From: Streptomyces sp. NBC_00078
GTDB lineage: Bacteria; Actinomycetota; Actinomycetes; Streptomycetales; Streptomycetaceae
Length of the DNA stretch: 64,000 nucleotides
Direction of reading: 5' to 3'
Assembly (NCBI RefSeq): GCF_026343335.1
Contig: NZ_JAPELX010000001.1
Span: 8,928,001-8,992,000 of the forward strand
Shown here: positions 16,366 to 24,370 of the stretch, in pieces
How the letters are laid out: each line of letters opens with the position of its first letter
Position numbering within the stretch: the stretch's first letter is position 1
Made by a program: the position numbers and the translations under genes
Notes under the pieces: model-generated
Seen by the model: only the letters and a program-made list of their open reading frames with translations
Told to the model about the DNA's origin: nothing
The model's database searches: none

Positions 16366-18903
16366 CTAAGCGTCGGCGAGTGGGGGTTCGTTCGCCTGCT
16401 CCGGAAGCCGGACGTCGAGGTCCGGGTCCTGAAGCAATGCTTCGTACGGTTCCTCGGGTAACTGATCGCCGAGCTGTATCAACAGGTCGAGTATCGCTAT
16501 GCGCAGATATGGCGGAAGCGCGGCGTTGTCGAGGAGCGCGGTGCATGCACCCTCCGCACGCGTCGGATCGAGATCGGCGAGTCTTTCTGCCGCATTCACG
16601 CGGCTCTCGCGGCTCAGGTCACGGTTGGATGCCAGCGAGACCAGCAGATCGGCCGCGTGTTCGTTGTCGTAGCTGATGACATGGCGGGCCGCGTGGATGC
16701 GCGCGCCGGCGTGCACGGTGGGGTCGGCGGCCAGGGCCGCGAACACCGGCGCGCCACGGCCGGTGTCGATGTCCGCAGCCATCTCCGCGGCTCGCAGCCG
16801 CCAGTCACTGCGGATGGTTTGGTCCTCTGCCAGCCCGATGCACAGGTCGATGGCGCTGTGGTGGTCGATGCGGGTCAGAATCTCGGCGGCTTCCAGACGC
16901 CAGTAGCCGCGCAGGGCCGGCCGTGAGGCAAGCAGAGCGCAGGTCTCGGCAGCAGCACGGGCTGCTGAGGCCGGGATCGTCGTTCCCAACTGGGCCTGTT
17001 CGGCGAGGAACCGGCAGCCTTCGATGTTCCCGTCAGCCGCCAGGCGCTGCAGGTGGAGACCTGTCGCCTCGGGATCCTGTTCCTGCGCCACATCGATCAG
17101 GAAACCGATATAGGAGCTGTCATCCCCATGGGGCGGGATCAAAAGACGCCGCGGTATCAGGCGTTTGGCAGATCCCAAGTTGTCGGCGGACCACGGCCAT
17201 TGCCACCTGACATGGGTGAACGCCTTCTCCAGTGTGCGGGCACGGGATGCCGGGCTGCGACAGGCGTGGCGGGCGGCGAGATACTCGAGCAAGGTCTGGT
17301 GCAGAAAGACGAGTTCACCCGCGTGCATGGTCATCAGACCGCTGCGTTGCAGCGCGCTCTTCAGCACGGCATGCCACTCGTCACCTGGAACACCGGCCGG
17401 GCACGATGTCTCGGCCTGGACCATGACCACGGCCATGGTGGCACGGGTGTCGCCGGCGTAACGTCCGGCTGCCAGACGGGCGATCACCTCGGGGAGACGA
17501 TCCAGCACATCTTCGGTGTGGGCCAGGGCATTGCTGCCGTAGCGCTGCAGCGTCACACGCGCCTGTTCACGGACCCCGGAGGCGCCGGCGGCGTGCTGCC
17601 GCTTGTACAGCAGGCTGATGAAGTCGGCGTAGATCTGGCCGCGGCCGGCGGGCAGGGGCTGGTTCGGAGCGACCGCGTGCAGCTGGCAGAGGATGGAGGC
17701 CATCAGCGGGATCCGCGCCAGGTCGGCCAGTGAGGCTGCTGTCAGCGCCCGCATGAACTTCTCCGCAACGCCGTCCGGGTCGGGCAGATCGAAGTGGCAG
17801 AACCAGTTCCGGGCCACCTGCCGCAGGTCGGCGAAGCTGAACGGCTGAAGGTCAAAGCGGCTTGCCTTGGCACCGAGAGTCGAGTCGACTTCGGCATCCG
17901 GCAGTGGACGGCTGGCGATGATGAAACGGTACTGCTCGGCGTCCTTGCCGTTGATGACGGCCGTGACCGCCCGCAAGACCTCATGGCGAGTCGAGGCCGA
18001 TGTGATCTCGTCAAGGCCATCGACCAGGATCAGCCAGGGCACCCCGGGGCTGGGGGGTGCCAGGAAGAACTCCGGGCGGATCTCCTCCAGCAGCCCATGC
18101 GAGGAGAGATCGGCATTCACGGTCGCGGCGAGCGCACCGGCCAAAGGCCGGCCCGGCAGGGCTGCAGCAGGTACGAGGACCGGGGCCGCTCGGGGAGTCA
18201 GCCCTTGCAGGAAGTCGCCCACTCCGGTCTCCAACAGAGTGCGCAGCAGGCTGGACTTGCCTCCTCCCGGGCCCGCGGTCACCAGGCAGGTGCCCAGGGC
18301 CAGCAGTTCGTCGGCGCTCAGGCGCTCGTCGGCGGACACCTTTTGTGAAAGGGCCGGGTGGCCCGGTGCAGCGGGAGATCCCAGGGGGGTACGGGAGAGC
18401 GCTGGCGCCGGCTCAGGCGTGGGCGTTGTGCCGGTGGATGCGTCCTCCCACCGGTCAGCGGTATCCCATCGGGTGCCGTCTGCGCGGGCCTGGTGCCGGA
18501 TTCGCTGATGCAAGTAGATCGCGGCCAGGGGCGGAGCGATGCCGGGCAGGACGCCAGGGTAGGGGTGCTCCCGCGCCGCGCGTTGGGCCGCCGACAGATA
18601 GGCGCGCAGTTGCGTCGGCAGGTCTGTTGTCGCCTCGGCCCGCAGCCGATGAAGCTCCCTCAGCGAGTCGCCTTCGATGCCCAGCACGCGGGCCAGCTGA
18701 TCGAGCGTGAACTGGGAAGGAACTCCCTTGTCCGGGTTGAGGGCATTGCTGACAGTCCCCTTCGACACGTCTGCCTTCTCAGCAAGATCCGACTGCCGCA
18801 TCCCCTTGTCCGCAAGGGCTCGCCGAAGTCTGTGGCTCAGCTCAGCGTTCGCCCCCGCGTCTCCAGCCGAACTCACGCCCCCGCCCCCTGCCAGGTCGTT
18901 CAT
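16366..18903 (-). CDS. HTH-NACHT STAND ATPase with C-terminal helical repeats
   Basis: 845 residues. Residues ~20-90 form a Cro/CI-type helix-turn-helix (MRQSDLAEKADVSKGTVSNAL). A Pro/Thr/Ser-rich linker spans ~150-190. The NACHT ATPase follows: Walker A GPGGGKSS at 211-218, Walker B LILVDGLDEI at 291-300 and a sensor-like IIASRP at ~327, then winged-helix-like sequence (FLHQTLLEYLAARHA). Residues ~640-820 contain HEAT-like ~32-residue repeats (R--AAE-LA-ID). In STAND proteins the repeats sense a ligand, NACHT oligomerises on ATP, and the N-terminal module is the output. Related bacterial NACHT proteins are known in phage defence; HTH forms may instead regulate transcription. The gene is intact and single, with a palindrome immediately upstream. 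Confidence 0.85.
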   Translation of the reverse strand: MNDLAGGGGVSSAGDAGANAELSHRLRRALADKGMRQSDLAEKADVSKGTVSNALNPDKGVPSQFTLDQLARVLGIEGDSLRELHRLRAEATTDLPTQLRAYLSAAQRAAREHPYPGVLPGIAPPLAAIYLHQRIRHQARADGTRWDTADRWEDASTGTTPTPEPAPALSRTPLGSPAAPGHPALSQKVSADERLSADELLALGTCLVTAGPGGGKSSLLRTLLETGVGDFLQGLTPRAAPVLVPAAALPGRPLAGALAATVNADLSSHGLLEEIRPEFFLAPPSPGVPWLILVDGLDEITSASTRHEVLRAVTAVINGKDAEQYRFIIASRPLPDAEVDSTLGAKASRFDLQPFSFADLRQVARNWFCHFDLPDPDGVAEKFMRALTAASLADLARIPLMASILCQLHAVAPNQPLPAGRGQIYADFISLLYKRQHAAGASGVREQARVTLQRYGSNALAHTEDVLDRLPEVIARLAAGRYAGDTRATMAVVMVQAETSCPAGVPGDEWHAVLKSALQRSGLMTMHAGELVFLHQTLLEYLAARHACRSPASRARTLEKAFTHVRWQWPWSADNLGSAKRLIPRRLLIPPHGDDSSYIGFLIDVAQEQDPEATGLHLQRLAADGNIEGCRFLAEQAQLGTTIPASAARAAAETCALLASRPALRGYWRLEAAEILTRIDHHSAIDLCIGLAEDQTIRSDWRLRAAEMAADIDTGRGAPVFAALAADPTVHAGARIHAARHVISYDNEHAADLLVSLASNRDLSRESRVNAAERLADLDPTRAEGACTALLDNAALPPYLRIAILDLLIQLGDQLPEEPYEALLQDPDLDVRLPEQANEPPLADA

Positions 18904-18905
18904 CT

Positions 18906-18930
18906 GCGTTCACATCAACCCTCTGAACGC
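18906..18930. promoter_or_regulatory. Palindrome GCGTTCA-N11-TGAACGC at the NACHT start
   Basis: Perfect 7-bp arms at 18906-18912 and 18924-18930 lie two bases upstream of the HTH-NACHT start codon (ATG at 18903-18901). The spacing (18 bp centre to centre of arms) suits a dimeric Cro/CI-type helix-turn-helix. A plausible reading is autoregulation by the NACHT protein's own HTH, which would also sit within reach of the divergent promoter for the small gene at 19011. It has not been tested. Confidence 0.6.
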
Positions 18931-19010
18931 TGTTGAAGGTTTCCATAGTGCGGTGCCGGCCGGCATGTCTCCCCCAAAACGCGACCAAAAAGACCACGAG
19001 GGGCACTGGT

Positions 19011-19310
19011 ATGACGCATCTGCATCCACTGCTGATCTGCGCTCCCGCAGTCCTGGCACTGCTCGTGCGCCGGTCTCGGCGCGGTGAGTCCATCGCCGCG
19101 GAACTGGCCCGCATCATCCGCGACGTGCTGACGCTGCGGATGGTCCTTCACGACTCCGAGCCGCGTGAGAGGCACCGTCTGATCACGGCGCACAGCAACT
19201 GGCGCACCGGTGCACGCGCAGGGAACAATGGCACCATCGCGTCCCAGCCGGTCTCCCGGAACACGGGCGGCGAGCCGGACAACGGCCTCGGACCCGACGT
19301 GTCGCAGTAA
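19011..19310 (+). CDS. Small membrane protein divergent from the NACHT gene
   Basis: 99 residues from ATG 19011, preceded by GAGGGG 8-13 bases upstream. Residues 4-20 are a hydrophobic segment (HLHPLLICAPAVLALLV) followed by RRSRRGESIAAELARIIRDVLTLRMVL, then a Gly/Asn-rich tail. This gives one short N-terminal membrane anchor with a basic cytoplasmic helix. No family is recognised. It shares the divergent control region with the HTH-NACHT gene and could be its partner, effector or simply a neighbour. Third-position GC supports coding in the first ~65 residues; the tail is less convincing. Confidence 0.5.
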   Translation: MTHLHPLLICAPAVLALLVRRSRRGESIAAELARIIRDVLTLRMVLHDSEPRERHRLITAHSNWRTGARAGNNGTIASQPVSRNTGGEPDNGLGPDVSQ

Positions 19311-19330
19311 GACAGCCTGCACCATGACAC

Positions 19331-19745
19331 ACAGCAGCCGGTGCGAGCACCGTGCTGGGGCCCGGCCTTCGCATTCCCACGTGTGATGCACGTCGACGGA
19401 CAGAGCGAAGTCCGTCCACTGGCTCTCGTTCATCGCCGAGCGCCACAGCAGGCGGTGCCGGACCAGGCATCCGGCGGGTCCCCGGAGCCTGGGAACAGCT
19501 CGGCGGCGGAGCAGCGCTCGGCGAACAGCACCGTCAAAAGCACGAGGTCGGAGCCGTACAGGACGTGGCGTGTCGTGGTGCGCAGTAGGGCGGGCCGGTA
19601 GGCCGGGTGTTGGCCATGCCCTCGTCGCGGACCTCGAACCCGTCCTCGCGCTGCTGCGTGACGGCGGCGTCCGTGTACGTCGTGTGGAACAGCACGAGCG
19701 CATCTGTCCCAGCGCGGCCGAACGGCAGCACCTCGTCGAAAACCC
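19331..19745 (-). pseudogene. Decayed protein-coding sequence of unknown family
   Basis: On the minus strand three adjoining frames give protein-like sequence: FDEVLPFGRAGTDALVLFHTTYTDA (from ~19742), then RHVLYGSDLVLLTVLFAERCSAAELFPGSG, then MNESQWTDFALSVDVHHTWECEG. Together they look like one ~130-residue gene with two frameshifts. No family was recognised. The IS110 element begins just to the right, so insertion may have been part of its loss. Confidence 0.35.
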
Positions 19746-19842
19746 TCTAGATGATCAATTCCAATGGATGCCTGCGCAGGGTGTGGGGTGAGCGGCAGCC
19801 GAAGCCACCGCGAGACGGTCAGACACCCCATGTCGTTTGGTG

Positions 19843-21069
19843 TCAAGCGGCAGGGGTGTGGGCGTGGTGCGACCAGGCGGTCGCTTCGTCGTAGAGGGTT
19901 CGGGTCTTGAGGCATCCGTGGAGGATGCCGACGAGGCGGTTGCCGAGCTGCCGCAGGGCCGGGTTGTAACCGGCCTCGCGGGCGCGTTGTTTGTCGTAGT
20001 AGTGGCGGGCGCCGGGCGAGGCGCGCAGGGCGGAGAACGCCTGGGTCTGCAACGCATCGGCGAGCCGGTTGTTGCGGACGTATCGGGCCTGGACGGTATG
20101 GCTCTTGCCGGAGGCCCGGGTGATGGGGCTGGTGCCGGCGTAGTTCTTGCGGGCTTTGGCGGACGCGTAGCGGGTGGGGTCGTCCCCGAACTCGGCGAGC
20201 ACCCGGGCGCCGGTGATCTCCGCGATGCCGGGCATCGAGAGGTAGATCTCAGCGTCTGGGTGCTTGAGAAAATGGGCCCTCACCTGCCCTTCCAGGTCGG
20301 CTATCTGCTCGTTCAGGGCGATCAGCAGCTTCGCGTGAGCGGTGACGGTGGCCGCGTAGGCGGTCGTGACCGGCTCGGGCAGGCCCAGCTGCCGTTCGCG
20401 CAGCGCGGCCTGGATCGTGGCCGCTTTCGCGTCCCGGTTGCGCCGGCGGGCACGGGCCAGAACGGCGGTGATCTGGGCACGGGTCAACTTCGCCCCGGCC
20501 GCCGGGGTAGGGGCCTTGATCAGCAGTTCCAGGGCGTCCGTGCTGGTCAGTGTGAGGTTCGCGTAGGCGGCCAGGGCGGCGGGGAAGTACTCGCGCAGCG
20601 TGCTGCGCAGCCGCTGGAACGTGCGAACGCGTTCCCAGATCAAGGTCTGGTGGGCGCGGGCGACGACCTTGACGGCCTGCGCCTGCTCGCTGTCCCCGGC
20701 CACCGGCCGCAGCTGGGCCCGGTCGATGCGGACCATGTCCGCCAGCGCGTGCGCGTCGCCCCTGTCGCTCTTGGCGCCGGAGGAGGCATAGCGTTCCTTG
20801 AACCGGGCGACCTGCCGCGGGTTGATGGCATAGACCTGGTAGCCGGAGGCGATCAGGGCCTGCACCCAGGAGCCGCGGTCGGTCTCGATCCCCACCACCA
20901 CGTCGGCGGCATCCAGGCCCTCGCCGCCGTGCTTGGCCAGGAGCTCGTGCAGCTTCGCGATTCCCTCCACGCCCTCGGGCAGCCTCGCCGCGGCGAGTTT
21001 TCGGCCTGCCTCGTCCTGGACCTCGACGTCGTGGTGGTCTTCGGCCCAGTCATCGCCGATCAGCAGCAA
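19843..21069 (-). CDS. IS110-family transposase (DEDD recombinase)
   Basis: 408 residues from TTG 21069, chosen because AGGAGG lies 6 bases upstream and the family begins at LLIGDDWAEDHHD. The N-terminal RuvC-like DEDD domain is visible (GDDWAEDHHDVEV, VVVGIETDRGSWVQALI, GAKSDRGDAHALADMV). The C-terminal IS116/IS110/IS902 domain follows (MPGIAEITGARVLAEFGDDPTRY, RKNYAGTSPITRASGKS, with the conserved Ser region after it). It looks complete and possibly active. IS110 elements lack inverted repeats and make no large target duplication, so exact ends cannot be read; they lie near ~19750 and ~21300. Confidence 0.9.
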   Translation of the reverse strand: MLLIGDDWAEDHHDVEVQDEAGRKLAAARLPEGVEGIAKLHELLAKHGGEGLDAADVVVGIETDRGSWVQALIASGYQVYAINPRQVARFKERYASSGAKSDRGDAHALADMVRIDRAQLRPVAGDSEQAQAVKVVARAHQTLIWERVRTFQRLRSTLREYFPAALAAYANLTLTSTDALELLIKAPTPAAGAKLTRAQITAVLARARRRNRDAKAATIQAALRERQLGLPEPVTTAYAATVTAHAKLLIALNEQIADLEGQVRAHFLKHPDAEIYLSMPGIAEITGARVLAEFGDDPTRYASAKARKNYAGTSPITRASGKSHTVQARYVRNNRLADALQTQAFSALRASPGARHYYDKQRAREAGYNPALRQLGNRLVGILHGCLKTRTLYDEATAWSHHAHTPAA

Positions 21070-21308
21070 CTCGTCCTCCTGGTCAGGTGCTTTGCTCCAT
21101 GCAGCCTGCGGAAGGCACGGCACGCGGCCTAATGGATCCAGTGCTCACGCCCCACTGCCCGGCGGGCACGCCACCCCATCAACGGTCTGGCCTCCCGGCC
21201 GACCAGCAGGGGCACGGTCTGACCTCAGAAGTCGAATGCTTCCGGCGTCGGTAGTGCTCACCTGCTGGCGGCTACGGACCCGAGCATTCCCCGGCTCCGT
21301 AGCTCCCA
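21070..21308 (-). other. IS110 5' non-coding region, possible bridge RNA locus
   Basis: About 240 bp with no gene separate the transposase start from the neighbouring gene's stop (21309). In IS110-type elements a structured bridge RNA is encoded in the non-coding end upstream of the recombinase. This stretch is where it would lie. I could not fold it or identify loops; the GC-rich inverted motifs (for example CCGGCGGGCACGCC and GCCTCCCGGCC) make structure possible. This is inference from the family only. Confidence 0.35.
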
Positions 21309-21698
21309 TTAGGCGTCAGGGTCGACTTCGGGGTGCGTGAACCGCACGGGCTTGCCCAGCGACCGGGCGTAGGCGATTTCGGCTCGGGTGCTGTCTCCGA
21401 TGTAGTCGCCGACTACGAGCACCTCATCAGCGAGCCGGATCTTCGCCCGGTGCAGATCGTCGAGTCGAACCTTCAGCGCCTCGGCCTCGGCAGGATCGGA
21501 CCAAAGTTCGTGCGGCGACTTCATGTCACAGCCCGGTTTGACGACAATCTTTCCGGCTTTGGTCTCCCGCAGATCGGCCTCGTTCATCTCGGTCATGAAG
21601 CGGGTGGAGCCGCAGATCACGACGATACGGGGGAGGCTCAACAGCTTCTTCGCGTCGGCGAGCTTCTCCTCGGGGGTGAGCAGTTGCGGGTATGACAC
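21309..21698 (-). CDS. Nucleoside 2-deoxyribosyltransferase-like / DUF4406-type protein
   Basis: 129 residues from GTG 21698, with AGGAGG six bases upstream; 30 further open codons are ignored for that reason. The core IVVICGSTRFMTEMNEADLRET and the late DEVLVVGDYIGDSTRAEIAYARSLGKPVRF are the Rossmann-like pattern of nucleoside 2-deoxyribosyltransferases and related phage/plasmid proteins. It probably binds or hydrolyses a nucleoside or nucleotide sugar bond. Such genes are often phage-derived or defence-associated. Flanked by IS110 and an IS982 remnant. Confidence 0.75.
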   Translation of the reverse strand: MSYPQLLTPEEKLADAKKLLSLPRIVVICGSTRFMTEMNEADLRETKAGKIVVKPGCDMKSPHELWSDPAEAEALKVRLDDLHRAKIRLADEVLVVGDYIGDSTRAEIAYARSLGKPVRFTHPEVDPDA

Positions 21699-21768
21699 TG
21701 GTTCCTCCTGGTGGCGTGGTCCAAGGGGTGCCGGCGGAGACGAGAACGAGGGTGTCCAAGATCGTTTT

Positions 21769-22216
21769 GTGACGAACGACGTGGACACCCTCGCGACGGC
21801 ACTCTATGCGGCGACCGACGACATGCTGAAGGAGCAGCCCGACCTGTCGCCGTGGCGCCCGCCGGTCGGCATTACGCCGCGCCTCAGCGATGCCGAACTG
21901 GTCACCCTCGCCACGATGCAGGCCATGCTCGGCTACACCTCCGAGGCCAAATGGCTCCGCCATCCCCTGCCCACCTGCGCCGCCTCTTCCCCTGCCTGCC
22001 CCAGCAGCCCGGCTGCGACAAGCGGCTGCGAAGGCCGCCGGTCTGATGCGAAGCGTCAACCGGATCCTGGCCACCACCTCGGTTTGGAGCGACGACGTAT
22101 GGGTCGTGGACTCCACGCCGGTGGAATGCGGCCGTTCCCGCGATACCGTCAAACGCTCCCACCTGTCAGGTTGTGTCGGCGTACACGCCGATGTGGCTCT
22201 GGCCCTACTTTCGTAG
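21769..22216 (+). pseudogene. IS982-family transposase remnant
   Basis: Starts at GTG 21769 with TNDVDTLATALYAATDDMLKEQPDLSPWRPPVGI and SDAELVTLATMQAMLGYTSEAKWLRH, then shifts frame near 21955 (HLRRLFPCLPQQPG). It shifts again near 22040 (AAGLMRSVNRILATTSVWSDDVWVVDSTPVECGRSRDTVKRS). The middle and C-terminal catalytic parts are missing after 22216. Non-functional. Confidence 0.8.
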
Positions 22217-22228
22217 GCGGGGATCATT
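22201..22228. repeat. Solo copy of an ISL3-like terminal repeat
   Basis: CTTTCGTAGGCGGGGATCAT here resembles the inner part of the terminal repeat of the ISL3 element 1 kb to the right (TTTTCGTAGCCAGAGATCAT), about 16 of 21 matching. It lies exactly where the IS982 remnant ends. It suggests that a related ISL3 element once inserted here and was deleted. The following 22229-22413 holds no gene I can support. Confidence 0.45.
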
Positions 22229-22413
22229 TCGTCCCCGCGGCGGGCAAGAGAGCGGCCGGACCAAGGACCCGTGGGAGCGCGCACTCGCACTGGCGGCGGT
22301 CGAGCGGGCCTGGGCGGAGTCGGTACGGCGTGACAACCCCGGCAGCAGCTCACCCCACGTATAGTGCAGGCGTTTTGGGGAACTGATGACCACGTCGCCG
22401 AGGAGGCCGTTGC

Positions 22414-23106
22414 ATGGAGCCCGTCACGCTGATCACCGGTGGATCGACGGGTATCGGTGCCGCCACCGCCTGCACCCTCCTCAAGCAGGGCCACCGTGTG
22501 GCGGTCACCGGACGTGACGCGGGCAAGCTGGCCGCCTTCGCCGCTTCGGCCGGAGCGGGTGAGCGGCTGCTGACGATCACTGGCGACGCCGCCGAGGCGG
22601 AGGACGTCGCCGCCGCCGTGCGCCGCGTGGTTGAGGCGTGGGGCCGACTGGACAACGTCATTGCCAACGCCGGTTTCTCGCTGCCCGGCAACCTGGAGAG
22701 CCACGCCCCCGAGGACATGCGGGCCATGGTCCTCACCAACGTTCTGGGCCCGGCCCTGCTGGTGCGCGAGGCCCTGCCGCAGTTGAGGGCATCCAAGGGC
22801 CGGATCGTTATCATCGGTTCCGTCGCCGGGGTGCGCAACACGCCCGGCAACCTGTACTCGGTCACCAAGTGGGCTGCGCACGCGCTGGCCGAGAACACCC
22901 GGCTGCTGGTCGGCAAGGACCGAGTCGGCGTGACCGTCGTCGCCCCCGGAGTGGTGGACACCGCGTTCTGGGCCGAGCGCGGCGGCACTCCTGAGGAGGC
23001 GATGACCCCCGAGCAGATCGCGGCCACGATCGCCTTCGCGCTCAACCAGCCTGCGGGCGTGGACATCAACCAGATCACCATGCGGCCGACCGGGCAGCTT
23101 GGCTGA
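22414..23106 (+). CDS. Short-chain dehydrogenase/reductase
   Basis: 230 residues with a GAGGAGG ribosome site before ATG 22414. SDR features: ITGGSTGIGAATACTLLKQG, NVIANAGFSLPGNL (NAG motif), IVIIGSVAGVRNTPGNLYSVTKWAAHALAENTRLLV with catalytic Ser, Tyr and Lys, and VAPGVVDTAFW. The ending INQITMRPTGQLG matches the 'YdfG-like' actinobacterial branch, NADP-dependent oxidoreductases of small hydroxy compounds. A second, paralogous SDR with a closely similar ending (VEIGEINVRPTVQA) lies at 24371-25114. Confidence 0.9.
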   Translation: MEPVTLITGGSTGIGAATACTLLKQGHRVAVTGRDAGKLAAFAASAGAGERLLTITGDAAEAEDVAAAVRRVVEAWGRLDNVIANAGFSLPGNLESHAPEDMRAMVLTNVLGPALLVREALPQLRASKGRIVIIGSVAGVRNTPGNLYSVTKWAAHALAENTRLLVGKDRVGVTVVAPGVVDTAFWAERGGTPEEAMTPEQIAATIAFALNQPAGVDINQITMRPTGQLG

Positions 23107-23224
23107 CGCGGGTACGGCGATCGAAGCGGAGCTGAAAGCCGTCGTCCGCGATGCCGAGGGTGTCGTGGCTCAGCTGGAGGAGGCGTACGGCCCCGGGCGC
23201 GGGGCCCTGGCAAGATTTTCGTAG
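23099..23224 (+). pseudogene. 5' fragment of a gene cut by the ISL3 element
   Basis: TTG 23099 overlaps the SDR stop by 8 bp and opens LADAGTAIEAELKAVVRDAEGVVAQLEEAYGPGRG before running into the IS terminal repeat at ~23207 and a stop at 23222. Codon usage is typical, so it is likely the first ~36 residues of a translationally coupled gene that was interrupted. The rest was not found on the other side of the element. Family unknown. Confidence 0.5.
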
Positions 23225-23236
23225 CCAGAGATCATC
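23207..23236 (+). repeat. Left terminal repeat of the ISL3 element
   Basis: Reads CTGGCAAGATTTTCGTAGCC and continues AGAGATCATC; 29 of 30 bases match the complement of 26295-26324. It overlaps the last codons of the truncated gene at 23099-23224. Confidence 0.88.
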
Positions 23237-23241
23237 CTGGA

Positions 23242-23966
23242 TCAGCGGCCCGTGTACCGGCGGCGCAGGTGAGCGATCAGTACGACTCGGTGGCGGAGAA
23301 TCGGGACGCCGGCACGGCGTCCCATCATGCGCTTCTGGAGCTTCACGTCGGTGATCCGGCCCTCGTTGACGCCGGAGTTGTGAGGCGTGGTGATGCCGGG
23401 GGCGACCGTGTGCTGCTCCTCGTGGGCAGGGCGGTAGTCATACCGGCGAGGGGCGCCAGCCCGCTGTTGACTGGTCGTCCGAGCCAGCCCGGCAGCGGTG
23501 TGGCCTCGCGGGCGTCGAGCATGGCGGCGACGTCCCGGACCAGGCCGTGGGTGAGCTGGAGTTCCGGGCAGTGTCCAAGCAATCGGTGCAGGCGCTCGGC
23601 GGTTTGCGGGCCCGTGCCGGCCGGGGCTGGTGATGATCCAGCGTGCGGCATCGCGTGGGGATGGTGGTCGTTCGCGGGGTTCGTCCAGGGGCAAGCCGCG
23701 TCTGAGGGGTACGCGGGCCATCTTCACGCGCTGGTAATACCCCAGGAACCCTTTGCCGACGAGTTCCTGATGGAAAATCATCGCGCTGTGTTCGCCTTCG
23801 TCCCAGCGTTGCTGCAGGTAGTCGAGGTAGGTATCCAGGGTGGACGAGCGCCGGGGAGCCCGCCGTACGACCTCCGCAAGGAGTGGGCCCGGGCGTACTT
23901 GCCTACTGTGCGGCGATCGAGGTTGAGTTCACGGGCCACGGAGCTGTGTGGCTCTATCGGTAAGTC
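23242..23966 (-). pseudogene. C-terminal half of ISL3 transposase, frameshifted
   Basis: Reading from right to left: SSVARELNLDRRTVGKYARA (the second helix-turn-helix typical of ISL3), then MIFHQELVGKGFLGYYQRVKM, RLHRLLGHCPELQLTHGLVRDVAAMLDAREATPLPGWL, and HNSGVNEGRITDVKLQKRMMGRRAGVPILRHRVVL. At least three frames are used, so it is dead. Its 5' side ends at the left edge of the IS21-like insert. Confidence 0.8.
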
Positions 23967-24094
23967 CTGACACCGGTTGTCGATCGGCGGCGACACCGCT
24001 CGGTGTCAGCGGAGAGCGATATCGCCGAGTCTTGACACCACTTGAGGGCTTGCGGTGGGACGCTGGTAGTGCTCTGTGTGACGAGGGGGCACCG

Positions 24095-24350
24095 GTGCCA
24101 CCAAAACCCAAAGTCGATCTGTATGCGGCGATACGCCGTGATGTGCGGGCAGGCATGTCGAACCGGGCCTTGCGGCGCAAGTACGGGGTGGGCTTTCGGA
24201 CGGCGAGGGCGCCCATGGAGTCCTTCTGGCCGGAGCCGCGAAAGCAGTTGCCACCCCGCAAGACACGGCTGGACTCGTTCAAGCCGGTGATCGACCAGAT
24301 GCTGCGGGCGTATCTGGACGCGCCGCGCGAGCAGCGGCACACAGGCTCGG
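24095..24350 (+). pseudogene. IS21 IstA transposase, N-terminal fragment
   Basis: GTG 24095 with GAGGGGG upstream opens PPKPKVDLYAAIRRDVRAGMSNRALRRKYGVGFRTARAPMESFWPEPRKQLPPRKTRLDSFKPVIDQML and AYLDAPREQRHT, the helix-turn-helix N-terminus of actinobacterial IstA. It breaks at ~24350, 20 bp before the end of the SDR gene. The catalytic domain is absent. Confidence 0.85.
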
Positions 24351-24370
24351 GGAGACCGGGGTGGCAAGTG

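Noticed and set aside
18915..19703. Minus-strand 262-codon frame upstream of the NACHT gene
   Set aside because: It crosses the divergent promoter and the small gene; only pieces at 19331-19745 look coding and they lie in different frames.
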